Shown in pieces: positions 44,850-53,655 of a stretch of DNA of 64,000 nt. Both the position numbers and the translations under genes were made by a program. How positions within the stretch are numbered: the stretch's first letter is position 1; every line of letters starts with the position of its first letter. Source of the DNA: WVZL01 sp041862375 (GTDB taxonomy: Bacteria; Acidobacteriota; Aminicenantia; Aminicenantales; Aminicenantaceae); contig JBGVTE010000084.1 of NCBI GenBank assembly GCA_041862375.1, positions 1 through 64,000 of the forward strand. The letters are read 5' to 3'. The notes under the pieces are model-generated. The model ran no database searches, was not told where the DNA came from, and saw only the letters and a list, made by a program, of their open reading frames with translations.

Positions 44850-44900
44850 GTGATTCCTCCATGTGCCTCTGTCAATTTCATAGTTTGTTTTCTTCTATAT

Positions 44901-46250
44901 TCAATCATTCCACCCAATTCCTAAGGCTTTATCCAATTGGGCTAGAGACATAACATAATCATACATAGCCTGTGAATAATTCGTTTTAGCCTGAGTGAGA
45001 GCTGCTTGAGCAGAACTGACATCAAGAGTTGTGGCCATACCTTCCATAAAGTTCAGCTCAGCAATTCGCAAGCTCTCCTGAGCCTGCTCGACATTTTTTT
45101 CCTGAGATAAAAGCGACTCCCTGGCTTCTTCTAGCTTCAAGAAAGCCTGACTCACTTCAAACTTTACTATCTCCTCAAGCCCTCTGTTGGTCAATTCAAG
45201 CTCTCTTATCATTGCTTTGGATTGGGCCACACGAGCAGAAGTGGCAAAGCCATTGAATATAGGAATAGTAAGGACTAGATTAATGGCATAATAGTTCTGC
45301 CATGTGTCCTTCTGAAAGCTAAATTGATCTGCCCAGAAATTATACGTGCCTGAAATGGCGAGTAAGGGCAGACCCGAAGCTCGAGCCAGTTTCACCATCT
45401 CACCTGCCATCTGCTTCTGGTATTTGAGCTGACTTATTTCAGGCCTGTGCTGCAGAGCTTGTAAAATACTTTCCTCTAAATCTGGCTCGACAGGCTCAAA
45501 GGTTAAATCTCCTCTAATCTCTACAGGCCGAGAAAGATCCAAACCAAGTAGTGTTTTAAGACTTAGCTCAGCTATTTTTAAACTGTTCTTGGCTTTAATC
45601 AATTGGGGTTTCAAGTTTGCCACCTGCACTTCAGAGCGCAGAAGGTCGAACTTGGAGGCCATCCCTACATCATAAAGATTTTTAACATTCTTAAAATGCT
45701 TTTCTGCAACATCCACAGCCTCCTCTGCTACTCTGACAAACTCCCTTGAAAGAAGGTAACCATAAAAGGCACTCTTTGTGTTGAAAACAATTATGTGCCG
45801 GGACTGTCTGACTGATTCCTCGGTCGAGAGAAGATTGTACTTCGCCTGTTTGAATCCTGATATCAGCCGACCACTCGTGAAAAGGGGTACAGAGAGAGAT
45901 AGGGAGAACTGGTAATCTTTAGTGAAATCGATGGAAACCTTTTCTGGAGGCTGGCCGGGGATGAACGAGGGAAATTCAAGTTCAAAAAGCTTTTCATCAA
46001 GAGTATAAAGCCCTTGCGCGTTGAGAGAGGGAAAAAAGCTTGACGCTGCCTCTCTCAGCTTAGATCTGGCTGCCTCGACTCTCTCTCCAGTGGCAAGATG
46101 ATAGGGATTCTGAGAGATAGCCAGACGAATACTCTCTTCAAGGGTTAAAACGAGCTTCTCCTGCGGCTGAGAGAATTTAGCCGCTCCTAAAATCAAAAGA
46201 AATATCAGAAAAAGTCTTCCTGTCTTCCTCATCATGATGCTCCTTTTCAT
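44901..46250 (-). CDS. TolC-family outer-membrane efflux protein
   Basis: A 449-residue exported protein. The leader GRLFLIFLLILGAAKFS is followed by two OEP repeats: LTLEESIRLAISQNPYHLA at about 34-52 and, in the second half, long coiled-coil helices (REELELTNRGLEEIVKFEVS-like). It forms the outer-membrane channel of the RND pump. The start overlaps the tetR stop by ATGA. Confidence 0.93.
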   Translation of the reverse strand: MKRSIMMRKTGRLFLIFLLILGAAKFSQPQEKLVLTLEESIRLAISQNPYHLATGERVEAARSKLREAASSFFPSLNAQGLYTLDEKLFELEFPSFIPGQPPEKVSIDFTKDYQFSLSLSVPLFTSGRLISGFKQAKYNLLSTEESVRQSRHIIVFNTKSAFYGYLLSREFVRVAEEAVDVAEKHFKNVKNLYDVGMASKFDLLRSEVQVANLKPQLIKAKNSLKIAELSLKTLLGLDLSRPVEIRGDLTFEPVEPDLEESILQALQHRPEISQLKYQKQMAGEMVKLARASGLPLLAISGTYNFWADQFSFQKDTWQNYYAINLVLTIPIFNGFATSARVAQSKAMIRELELTNRGLEEIVKFEVSQAFLKLEEARESLLSQEKNVEQAQESLRIAELNFMEGMATTLDVSSAQAALTQAKTNYSQAMYDYVMSLAQLDKALGIGWND

Positions 46251-46921
46251 TCCTTTTCTTCTTTTTTTATGCCATGAAAAAAGTGGCGTTGAATTAAAGT
46301 TTCGCCTTTCTCTAAACTGTATTTTCTATCTCCCCAGTATCTTCCGTAATAGAATCCGTAGAGCATGCTTTCCAAGACCATGGCTGTATCCTTGGCATCA
46401 AGCTTGCGGAATTCTCCGCTTTCGACTCCTGAATTGAGTATCTCACAAATTCCATTGAGCATTTCTTTATGTTTATCCTTAATTTTTTTTATGTATAATT
46501 TTTCCAGTTCAGATGTCATGGTCTCCTGCTCTGTCGCAAAAATTTGCAGCTTTTCCATGAGAAATTTGTCCATGAAGAAAATTCTGGCGATATTTTCTTT
46601 CTCTTCAAAATGCCTGAGCACGAGGTGAGCAACTTCTTCTAATCTCTTTTCTGAACTTCCTCTTTTCTTCTTCGTCTCTCTTAACTTTTGATTCAACTCC
46701 TCTAAGGAATTTACGATTATCTCAATAAAAAGTTCTCCTTTGCTTTTAAAGTAGCGGTAGAGAGTAGCTTTAGAAAATTGGGCTTCTTCAGCAATATCAT
46801 CCATGGTAGCAGTGCTGTATCCTTTCTGAGCAATTACTCTCTCAGCGGCTTTAAGGATAAATATCTTATTATCCTCGCGTCTATGGAGTTCTCTCTCAAG
46901 CTTGAGATTTCTTTTTTCCAT
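46247..46921 (-). CDS. TetR/AcrR-family transcriptional regulator of the efflux operon
   Basis: A 224-residue repressor. The N-terminal TetR helix-turn-helix reads GYSTATMDDIAEEAQFSKAT, then LYRYFKSKGELF. The variable C-terminal domain should bind the inducing ligand. The ATG at 46921 with GAGG before it is preferred to the TTG at 46933. It is the first gene of tetR-tolC-adaptor-permease, and an 18-bp palindrome lies just upstream, so it very likely represses its own operon. Confidence 0.92.
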   Translation of the reverse strand: MEKRNLKLERELHRREDNKIFILKAAERVIAQKGYSTATMDDIAEEAQFSKATLYRYFKSKGELFIEIIVNSLEELNQKLRETKKKRGSSEKRLEEVAHLVLRHFEEKENIARIFFMDKFLMEKLQIFATEQETMTSELEKLYIKKIKDKHKEMLNGICEILNSGVESGEFRKLDAKDTAMVLESMLYGFYYGRYWGDRKYSLEKGETLIQRHFFHGIKKEEKE

Positions 46922-46943
46922 ATTAAACCTCAAAGTTTTATTT

Positions 46944-46961
46944 TTAAACTTATAAGTTTAA
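46944..46961. promoter_or_regulatory. 18-bp perfect palindrome, candidate TetR operator
   Basis: TTAAACTTATAAGTTTAA is its own reverse complement. It lies between the predicted transcription start and the tetR ATG, where bound repressor would block the polymerase. Confidence 0.65.
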
Positions 46962-46980
46962 TAAAATTACTTAATAGTTC

Positions 46981-47009
46981 AATTTAGCATCAAAAACTGC
47001 TTTTGTCAA
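46981..47009 (-). promoter_or_regulatory. Sigma-70-type promoter of the tetR-efflux operon
   Basis: Minus strand TTGACA (47009-47004), 17 bases, TAAATT (46986-46981). Transcription would begin near 46974, upstream of the palindrome. Confidence 0.6.
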
Positions 47010-47090
47010 GCATAATAATTCAACAGAAAGAGAACAAAATTAAAAGCTTCTCCTAGGTGTCACTAATGTATCTGAACGAGAACAGGCATT

Positions 47091-47296
47091 GGTGTCAGGC
47101 TTTGTCATTATGGTGAGCATTGGAATAGATTTTATGCTTTGGGCATCTTATTATAATAAAGCCTGACCCGGAATTCAGGCTTTGCTCAGCCTTCAAACGG
47201 TTTTTATAACCGCATGCGGGATCAGGCTTCGTTATCCATGTTACACCAGAGGCTAGATTCTTGCTTTCGGCTTCCATTCCTGATGAAGCCTGATCC
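47091..47296. repeat. Two tandem diverged REP hairpins
   Basis: Hairpin 1: GGTGTCAGGCTTTGTCATTA at 47091 with AATAAAGCCTGACCC ending at 47169. Hairpin 2: GGGATCAGGCTTCGTTATCC at 47218 with GATGAAGCCTGATCCC ending at 47296. Both keep the (G)TCAGGCTT tail of family A with altered stems. Confidence 0.7.
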
Positions 47297-47305
47297 CAGG
47301 CTCTT

Positions 47306-47389
47306 TGGGACAAAGCGGGCGTGCCTTAAAGCCGCATGCCTCTTCGGCTGATGACTTCTTTAGCTCTCATCGCGGAAAAAAAGATGCTT
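47306..47389. repeat. Right half of an AAGCATC element
   Basis: GGGACAAAGCGGGCGTGCCT and the terminal CGCGGAAAAAAAGATGCTT match 53790-53872; the left half is missing. With the REP hairpins this fills the gap between the tetR operon and the gene at 47526. Confidence 0.7.
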
Positions 47390-47488
47390 ACGGCCGAAAA
47401 TAGTATTCTACAATTCAGATCAAAGTCAATTCAGCCTTAACTTGTTGAATTTATATAGTTTAGCTTGTCACAATTCCTAATATACTCT

Positions 47489-47517
47489 TTGATATATCTA
47501 GTCATTTTTACTATAAT
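47489..47517 (+). promoter_or_regulatory. Sigma-70-type promoter giving a near-leaderless transcript
   Basis: TTGATA (47489-47494), 17 bases, TATAAT (47512-47517). The ATG of the next gene is at 47526, about where transcription should begin, and there is no ribosome site. Confidence 0.6.
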
Positions 47518-47525
47518 AAAATGTA

Positions 47526-48230
47526 ATGACGAGAAAGCAGTTGAGGATCTTTTTCCTCCTCCTCTTCTCATGCTCCATAATTGGGAGCATACTCTTTGCA
47601 TATCCCAACGCTGCCTCCTTTTTCCCTAAGAAGATAAAGCCGGTGTGGTGGGAGATAAAAATTATCCTCTCGACAGACGGGGAATACAAGCTGGAACAAA
47701 GAGAGATTTCATACTCAGGAGACTTCTATTTCAAAATTCTCTGGACAGGAAGTATGGAACGAGATAACTCAGATTACATCATCTACACAAAAGAATGCGA
47801 ATTTCTCGAATGGAAAGTTCAAGAAAAAAAAGTATCCTCTGAATCTGAGGAGACAATATCTACAAAAGATTTCAAGCAGAAGCCCTCCTTCTCTATAAAC
47901 TACATTCTACGAAAGGGAGCAAATCTTTATTTCGATTTCACCATTCAGGAACTTTCAATCCCTCAAAATGGTTCAATCCCCAAGGTATATCTCCAAATGC
48001 CCTCTACAGGAGATTCCGAAATTCAAACAAAAAATGACTACAACTACCACTTAGCTGGAGGTTCAAACCTAATTTATATTCAAGAAAAAAATATCTATAA
48101 AAAAACTGCGGATAAAGGATTTGCCTGGACATGGAAGCAGAAAAAATGGCTTGTTGGCCAAAAAATACCTACCCGCCTCACTAACCAACATAAGGTTAAA
48201 GTCAAAATCTCGATAAAACCTCATTTTTGA
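47526..48230 (+). CDS. Exported hypothetical protein
   Basis: A 234-residue protein with a signal peptide (LRIFFLLLFSCSIIGSILFA). A mature part rich in beta-strands and aromatic residues follows, such as YSGDFYFKILWTGSMERDNS and GFAWTWKQKKWLVGQKIPTR. I recognise no family. It stands alone between the repeats and the convergent xerD gene. A strong promoter right at the start codon supports expression. Confidence 0.65.
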   Translation: MTRKQLRIFFLLLFSCSIIGSILFAYPNAASFFPKKIKPVWWEIKIILSTDGEYKLEQREISYSGDFYFKILWTGSMERDNSDYIIYTKECEFLEWKVQEKKVSSESEETISTKDFKQKPSFSINYILRKGANLYFDFTIQELSIPQNGSIPKVYLQMPSTGDSEIQTKNDYNYHLAGGSNLIYIQEKNIYKKTADKGFAWTWKQKKWLVGQKIPTRLTNQHKVKVKISIKPHF

Positions 48231-48281
48231 AAAAATTAAAAGGGGATGGTTCAATGCTAAAACATAGAAAAGTCCCAGGGA

Positions 48282-49184
48282 TTAGGCACGTGGGTGGTAT
48301 TTATTATAGACACTGCGAAGTCTCTCTCGGCTCACATGGGTATAAATCTGAGTAGTTGTAATCTGACTGTGTCCCAACATAAGCTGGACTGACCTCAAAT
48401 CAGCTCCCCTTTCGAGAAGATGAGTGGCAAAAGAATGACGAAGAACGTGAGGACTAATTTTCGAGACAAGCCCAGCTTTTAAGGCATATGTTTTAAGAAG
48501 CTTCCAGAAACCCTGTCGGGTGAAAGCACCGCCCCGATAGGTAAGAAAAAGATATTCGCTCGCTCTCTTTGAAAATATGGATCTCGCTTTATCCGAATAT
48601 TCCTTAAGAGCTTTAATGGCTGAAGTCCCGAAAGGTACAATTCTCTCCTTCTCTCCTTTCCCACGACAGATGAGGAAACCATCTTCCAGATTTAAGTCTT
48701 TCATCCTTAAACGAATTAGCTCTGAAACCCTCAGGCCAGTGGCATAAAGGAGCTCCAGCATAGCCTTATCTCTGATGCCAATAATTTTTTCCTCATCGGG
48801 CTGTGCGAGCAGTATCCCCACCTCCTTCACAGTCAGATACTTAGGAAGGGAAATCAAAGGCTTTGGAGAGGAAAGGCTAGAAGCTGGATTCTTTTTCACA
48901 ACTCCATCCAACACCAGAAAATTATAGAAAGATTTAAGCGAAGATATAATCCGGGCTAAAGAACGAGAAGAAAGACCTGTGCGGCTCGTTGACTGTATGA
49001 ACATGGCTAAATCTTCCTCTCCTGCTTCAGGCACAGCAATTTTTTTTCTCTGCAAAAACCGAATGAGCCTCTCGATATCTCGGCGGTATGAGATTATGGT
49101 ATTGACGGATAATCCTTTTTCTACAGAAAGGAATTCAAGGAAAAGTTGAAGAACATCCTCAGAAGAGGAAGAAAAATCTTTCAT
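48282..49184 (-). CDS. xerD: Tyrosine recombinase XerD
   Basis: A 300-residue integrase-family recombinase. The N-terminal SAM-like DNA-binding domain (FLSVEKGLSVNTIISYRRDI) and the catalytic domain with Arg in ATGLRVSELIRLR are present. HVLRHSFATHLLERGADL and GHSQITTTQIYTHV provide the His-x-x-Arg, His and nucleophile Tyr. Size and motifs are those of chromosomal XerC/D acting at dif, not of a phage integrase. The start overlaps the upstream MBL gene by four bases. Confidence 0.92.
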   Translation of the reverse strand: MKDFSSSSEDVLQLFLEFLSVEKGLSVNTIISYRRDIERLIRFLQRKKIAVPEAGEEDLAMFIQSTSRTGLSSRSLARIISSLKSFYNFLVLDGVVKKNPASSLSSPKPLISLPKYLTVKEVGILLAQPDEEKIIGIRDKAMLELLYATGLRVSELIRLRMKDLNLEDGFLICRGKGEKERIVPFGTSAIKALKEYSDKARSIFSKRASEYLFLTYRGGAFTRQGFWKLLKTYALKAGLVSKISPHVLRHSFATHLLERGADLRSVQLMLGHSQITTTQIYTHVSRERLRSVYNKYHPRA

Positions 49185-49801
49185 CTAATGAAAGGATTTA
49201 ACCTTTTTTCTTGAGCAACTGATGTGGAAGGCCCGTGGCCAGGAAGAACAATCATCTCTTTAGGTAAAGCCAATATTTTATTCCTTATAGAATTTTCCAT
49301 TTCCTCCCAGCTGCCTCCAGGAAGGTCTGTCCGACCCACTCCTCTACAAAAAAGAGAATCGCCCGAAAGGAGGAAGCCGTCTCCGAGAAAACTGACGCTA
49401 CCCGGGGAGTGACCAGGTGTATGGATAACGCGAAGATGAGAATTTCCGATTGTAATCGTGTCTCCGTCTTTAAAAAAGCTATCAGCAGGAGGAGAAGATT
49501 TTGTTTGGAGGAAAAAGCTCAATTCAGATTGCTGGACATTTCCCAACATATAACTATCTGAAGCATGGATGCGAAGAGGAATACTGTACCTCTCCTTCAT
49601 ATCTCTGTTGGCTCCGATATGGTCAATATGACCATGAGTGTTGAGTATAACAACAGGCTTGAGGCTTTTCTCATCAATTGAGGTAAATATTTTATTTGGT
49701 TCACCACCTGGATCAACAACTGCACACTCATGAGTCTCCTCACAGGAAACAAGGTAGCAGTTAGTCTCTAAGGCACCAACAACCACTATTTTAAATTCCA
49801 T
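49181..49801 (-). CDS. MBL-fold hydrolase (glyoxalase II-like)
   Basis: A 206-residue metallo-beta-lactamase-fold protein with NTHGHIDHIG (about 54-63), the complete HxHxDH, then HTPGHSPGS, GDSLF and PGHGP. It is of the YcbL/hydroxyacylglutathione-hydrolase type; thioester hydrolysis is likely, the physiological substrate unknown. It is coupled to xerD by an ATGA overlap. Confidence 0.9.
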   Translation of the reverse strand: MEFKIVVVGALETNCYLVSCEETHECAVVDPGGEPNKIFTSIDEKSLKPVVILNTHGHIDHIGANRDMKERYSIPLRIHASDSYMLGNVQQSELSFFLQTKSSPPADSFFKDGDTITIGNSHLRVIHTPGHSPGSVSFLGDGFLLSGDSLFCRGVGRTDLPGGSWEEMENSIRNKILALPKEMIVLPGHGPSTSVAQEKRLNPFIR

Positions 49802-50021
49802 TTTTTCCTTTTAACATAATAAATCTCTCCTTCTCCTTAGTCAAGAAGAGGGGTTAGCATTTCCAAAGAGTTTTTTATCACGGAAAAAAAGATGCTTCTA
49901 GAAGAGGGTTTAAACATCACATTTTAGTGATTAAAAGAAATCAACAATCAGGATGAATGTTTCGAAAGTACTCGACCTTTGCCCAACGAAATAAATTTTT
50001 ATTATGTGAAGGTCAGTGGGT
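49802..50021. other. Intergenic stretch with AAGCATC element remnant
   Basis: 49877-49897 holds ATCACGGAAAAAAAGATGCT, the terminal sequence of the 53656 element, alone. Otherwise no gene or clear signal is seen. Confidence 0.55.
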
Positions 50022-50052
50022 GAAAAAAAAGTTAAAATTGTAGACCTGACCC
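50022..50052 (+). repeat. REP copy, family B
   Basis: GAAAAAAAAGTTAAAATTGT then AGACCTGACCC. This copy shows the whole unit, the AAGTTA stem and CCTGACCC tail being the two parts shared with family A. Confidence 0.75.
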
Positions 50053-50078
50053 TTATCATGGTATATAATCCTGCCCTA

Positions 50079-50276
50079 ATGAATCCGGAAACTTGGCAAA
50101 TTCAAGTCTTTAAAAAGTCAATTTAAAAAAGGAGAACTTCCATATCCTCCAAAAAAATATAAATATAGATCCGAACATGATGATTCTCGATTTTGGCTTT
50201 GCTCAAGGTATCTTAAGTTACTTTCTCCGTCAGAAAGGATACTGTCTCGCAGTCTGAGCACAGAAAACTGCCTTCC
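50079..50276 (+). pseudogene. Relic of a SAM-dependent methyltransferase
   Basis: From the ATG at 50079 one frame reads NPETWQIQVFKKSI, TAA, KKENFHILQKNINIDPNMMI, LDFGFAQGILSYFLRQKG, YCLAV, TGA, AQKTAFQSKS. LDFGFAQGILSYFLRQKG is methyltransferase motif I (compare LDxGxxxGxxS). The first stop replaces what would be a Leu codon and the second an Asp-like codon. Only the N-terminal quarter remains before the next gene begins. Confidence 0.65.
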
Positions 50277-50294
50277 AATCCAAAAGCTAAAGAG

Positions 50295-51761
50295 ATGGAA
50301 CTGAGAAAAAAGATTGGATTGTTCCTTGGGCCGCTCTTATTCCTAGGAGCTTATTTCTCTCCCCTTCTTAAGGCAAATACAAAGGCTCATACCTTATTTG
50401 CTATTTTTCTATTAATCGTAGTTTGGTGGGTAACTGAATGCATCCCGATCCCTATCACTGCCCTTCTCGTGCCTGTTTTCATAACTGTTTTCAGAGTTGC
50501 TCCTGTTAAAGATGCCTTTGCTCCCTTTGCTAACCCTATAATCATGCTCTTTTTAGGCAGCTTTGTCCTTGCAAAAGCCATGAGTGTTCATCAGCTCGAT
50601 CAGAAAATAGCATACTCTATTCTTTCGCATAAATCCATCAGCCATAAGCGTAACCGAATCCTCTTTGCCCTTGGCATGACTACAGCCTTTCTTTCCATGT
50701 GGATAAGCAATACTGCCACAACAGCCATGATGTACCCCATCGCCCTCGGCATTCTAAGCACCTTCAACTCAGCTAAAAAAGAGAATTCAGCATATTCCTT
50801 TGACCTTGTCCTCTTGCTGATGATTGCCTATTCTGCCTCCATCGGAGGAGTCGGGACTCCCATCGGAAGTCCTCCTAATCTCATTGCCATAGGCATGCTC
50901 GAAAAACTGGCAGACTTCAAGATAACTTTCTTCCAGTGGATGGTCATCGGGTTCCTCGTATTAATTCCCATGTTTTTTGCCCTTTTTGTGTTCATGAGAT
51001 TCAGGATCCGAAAAGAAAAAATCTCTGTTGAGAGCACTGCTCATTTTTCGCCTGAAAGCAAAAAAATTACCCGGGGTCTCACTCGACCCCAAAAAAACGT
51101 CCTTGCAGCTTTCTCTGTCACTGTCTTTCTCTGGACTTTACCTGGCTTTGTCTCTTTAATCTGGGGAAAAGAGGCCCCGCTTTTCCTCTGGCTTCGAGAT
51201 CATTTCCCCGAAGCCGTAGCAGCCATAATTGGAGCAAGCCTCCTTTTTCTGCTGCCTATCAATTTTAAACGAGGACAATTCACCCTGCCGCTTAAAGAAG
51301 CTCTAAGAATAGACTGGGGAACACTCCTGCTCTTTGGCGGAGGGCTATCCTTAGGCTTCCAGATGTTTAACACAGGTCTGGCTGATTCTATCGGAAAGTT
51401 CTTCATCTCACCTGGTGAGTCTGCCAGCTTATCTCTTATTACGTTCCTCTCAATAACTTTAAGCGTTTTCCTCACCGAGGTAACTTCTAACACAGCTTCA
51501 GCTAACATGATTATTCCCATCATCATTGCTATCTCTAAAGCTGCCTCGATCAGCCCTCTTCCTCCAGTACTAGGAAGTGCAATCGGCTGCAGTTTTGCTT
51601 TTATGCTCCCTGTGGCAACTCCTCCTAATGCTATCATCTACGGCTCAAGATTGATTCCTCTGCCCAAAATGCTTAAGTGCGGCTTCTGGCTCAATATCAT
51701 TGGAATCATCATTATTTGGATTAGCATCAGAGTCCTTTCCTCACTCCTCGGACTGATATAG
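50295..51761 (+). CDS. DASS/SLC13-family sodium-anion symporter
   Basis: A 488-residue membrane protein with about 11-12 helices. It carries the two SNT motifs of the DASS family, SNTATTAMMYP near 141 and TSNTASANMIIP near 397. WWVTECIPIPITALLVPV is also typical. It imports dicarboxylates such as succinate or malate, or sulfate, with sodium; which anion cannot be told. It stands alone, starting directly after the methyltransferase relic. Confidence 0.9.
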   Translation: MELRKKIGLFLGPLLFLGAYFSPLLKANTKAHTLFAIFLLIVVWWVTECIPIPITALLVPVFITVFRVAPVKDAFAPFANPIIMLFLGSFVLAKAMSVHQLDQKIAYSILSHKSISHKRNRILFALGMTTAFLSMWISNTATTAMMYPIALGILSTFNSAKKENSAYSFDLVLLLMIAYSASIGGVGTPIGSPPNLIAIGMLEKLADFKITFFQWMVIGFLVLIPMFFALFVFMRFRIRKEKISVESTAHFSPESKKITRGLTRPQKNVLAAFSVTVFLWTLPGFVSLIWGKEAPLFLWLRDHFPEAVAAIIGASLLFLLPINFKRGQFTLPLKEALRIDWGTLLLFGGGLSLGFQMFNTGLADSIGKFFISPGESASLSLITFLSITLSVFLTEVTSNTASANMIIPIIIAISKAASISPLPPVLGSAIGCSFAFMLPVATPPNAIIYGSRLIPLPKMLKCGFWLNIIGIIIIWISIRVLSSLLGLI

Positions 51762-51802
51762 GGGACGATTCTATCTTTATTTTATTAAGAAATAAGTTTT
51801 GA

Positions 51803-51808
51803 TATAAT
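51803..51808 (+). promoter_or_regulatory. TATAAT -10 box giving a near-leaderless transcript
   Basis: TATAAT ends 8 bases before the ATG at 51817. No good -35 and no ribosome site are seen. Confidence 0.45.
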
Positions 51809-51816
51809 TGACCTAG

Positions 51817-52209
51817 ATGGATGCCTATTTATCGCAAGAAGCTTACCAGTTCCTCATCAGCTTAAAACTCGTTTCGCCAAAACCAAACTTAGACGGACTT
51901 CTTATCGGTCATAAGAGAGGGCACAGGATTATTGTAGAAAAAATCCTTCCTACTCAGAAGGGGTTCTATTCCTCTTTCAAGAATTACGTAGCTCTAGACG
52001 AGCATTTCGACGGAAAGCTCGTGGGATTTTTTACTTTTGACTCAAATGAGAAAAAGCTAAATAAAATTCTCCTGCCCTTTGCCCTCGGACAGCTATTCTT
52101 AGATATTCATCTGAAAGAGAAGAAAAAAATGGATATAAAATCTTACATCATAGACTTTGAGAAAGATTTCTTTCTCTCTTCTGTTAACTTAAAGTTGCCT
52201 CAATCATAG
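51817..52209 (+). CDS. Hypothetical protein, possibly JAB/MPN-like
   Basis: A 130-residue protein. GLLIGHKRGHRIIVEKILPT (27-46) recalls the first strand-loop of JAB1/MPN metalloprotease-like domains, but the metal-binding HxHxxxxxxxxD is not present. If related it would be an inactive member. It ends 8 bases before the AMMECR1 gene and is probably co-transcribed with it. No firm function. Confidence 0.6.
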   Translation: MDAYLSQEAYQFLISLKLVSPKPNLDGLLIGHKRGHRIIVEKILPTQKGFYSSFKNYVALDEHFDGKLVGFFTFDSNEKKLNKILLPFALGQLFLDIHLKEKKKMDIKSYIIDFEKDFFLSSVNLKLPQS

Positions 52210-52216
52210 GGATAAA

Positions 52217-52762
52217 ATGAATACTCCTTTGAACAAAGATCAACAGAATTTTCTCCTTGGCTTAGCCAGGCGAGCAATTGAACATTTTCTGAAGAAAGGA
52301 AAAACACTAACAGTGAGCATCGAGGATGAAGTCCTCAAGGAAAAAAGAGGAGCATTCGTAACACTCAAGATTGACGATCAACTTCGGGGCTGTATCGGCT
52401 ACCCTTTTCCCTATAAACCTCTTTATGAAACCGTGATTGAAGTTGCTGTCTCTGCTGCCAGCCAGGACTACCGTTTTCAGCCCTTGACTCAAGTAGAGCT
52501 TCAGGATACAAAAATCGAAGTTTCTGTTCTCAGCCTTCCTAAACCCGCTGATGATGTAAAAGAGATAGAAGTGGGCAAGCACGGAATCATAATCTCTAAA
52601 GGATTCAATAAGGGCCTCCTTCTTCCACAAGTTCCTCTCGAGTACAACTGGGATTTAGAAACATATCTCCGGCATGCCTGCTTAAAAGCTGGACTTGACG
52701 AGGATGAATGGAAAAAGAAAGCTACAATTGAAGTCTTTACAGCTCAAGTTTTTTCAGAATAA
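52217..52762 (+). CDS. amrA: AMMECR1-domain protein (AmmeMemoRadiSam system protein A)
   Basis: A 181-residue AMMECR1 protein with the invariant LRGCIG (55-60), LLLPQVPLEYNWDLETYLRH, and VAVSAASQDYRF. In many prokaryotes this domain is encoded next to a Memo protein (AmrB) and a radical SAM enzyme (AmrS); neither partner is adjacent here. The molecular role of the system is still not known. Confidence 0.88.
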   Translation: MNTPLNKDQQNFLLGLARRAIEHFLKKGKTLTVSIEDEVLKEKRGAFVTLKIDDQLRGCIGYPFPYKPLYETVIEVAVSAASQDYRFQPLTQVELQDTKIEVSVLSLPKPADDVKEIEVGKHGIIISKGFNKGLLLPQVPLEYNWDLETYLRHACLKAGLDEDEWKKKATIEVFTAQVFSE

Positions 52763-52827
52763 CACGCTAAGAGCAAGGAGAATTCATATTAGTAATCGAA
52801 AGTTTGAATATATCAGGACAATAAGCG

Positions 52828-53583
52828 TTACTTCTTCTTCTTGAACTTCTTGTCTTGAAGCATCTTTTGGGCGTCTTTTTTAAACTCATCCACTGGATTA
52901 ATCCAGCGAGAGTCAGATCCCATGTTAAGCACATAATCCAATTCAGCCCTTGCCTCATCTATCTTTTTGAGAGAAAGATAGGTATCGGCTAAATAGATTC
53001 GTGTTAAGGCATCGTTGGGACCAAGTTCCTTAGATTTCGATAAATATTCGAGAGACTTATCCTTGCTTCCGCCGGCAAAACCAGGCACTTTGAAATAGAC
53101 ACGGCCTAATACTCTGTCCGGTCCTCCATCTTCATACGAACGGTCTATTTCTATGACCTTTTTCATGGCATCTTTTATATCGTCAACTAAAAACAGACTC
53201 TTAAGCACTCCTCTTGCTTCTCCATAAACTCCGTAATTAACGCCGAGCCAGTAGTAACCATCAGGCTTTTCAGGTTCAAGTGCCACAGCTTTCTTGGCAT
53301 TGTATATTCCCTGGGAGAAAATAGTCTTTTTTCCCTTCTTGCTTTCTGTATTGGCACCGATGTAATAATGTATCCTGGCCAATCTCCAGTAAGCTTCATA
53401 CTTGTTCTCTGTTATTGTCAAAGCTTTCTGATATTTGGCTTGAGCCTCCTTGGCTGCGGTCATATCCATCATCTCCTCATATAACTTATCTCCTTGAGCA
53501 ATCAGCTCTTCAGCATCCTGAGAAAACAATGAGAAAGACAAGCTAAGAATAAGAAAAACTAGGAAAAATAATTTTGCCTTCAT
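52828..53583 (-). CDS. Exported TPR protein, TAtT-like
   Basis: A 251-residue protein with a signal peptide (LFFLVFLILSLSFSLFS). TPR-like helices include YWLGVNYGVYGEARGVLKSL near 109 and RVLGRVYFKVPGFAGGSKDK near 157, which closely resemble the TAtT family (TPR proteins linked to TRAP transporters). No TRAP genes are in the window. The start at 53583 has AAGGAGAGG three bases upstream; a longer frame to 53640 lacks one. Confidence 0.8.
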   Translation of the reverse strand: MKAKLFFLVFLILSLSFSLFSQDAEELIAQGDKLYEEMMDMTAAKEAQAKYQKALTITENKYEAYWRLARIHYYIGANTESKKGKKTIFSQGIYNAKKAVALEPEKPDGYYWLGVNYGVYGEARGVLKSLFLVDDIKDAMKKVIEIDRSYEDGGPDRVLGRVYFKVPGFAGGSKDKSLEYLSKSKELGPNDALTRIYLADTYLSLKKIDEARAELDYVLNMGSDSRWINPVDEFKKDAQKMLQDKKFKKKK

Positions 53584-53655
53584 GTGCCTCTCCTTTTTTT
53601 GTGTGTATTTATAGCATAAATATCCTGAAAAGGACAACAATTAATTCCTTTAAGT

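Noticed and set aside
47091..47296. Possible CRISPR array
   Set aside because: There are only two inverted pairs with unlike stems, no regular spacers, and no cas genes.
48282..49184. Phage or island integrase
   Set aside because: Size, motifs and coupling to an MBL hydrolase gene are those of chromosomal XerD. No attachment site or phage gene is near.
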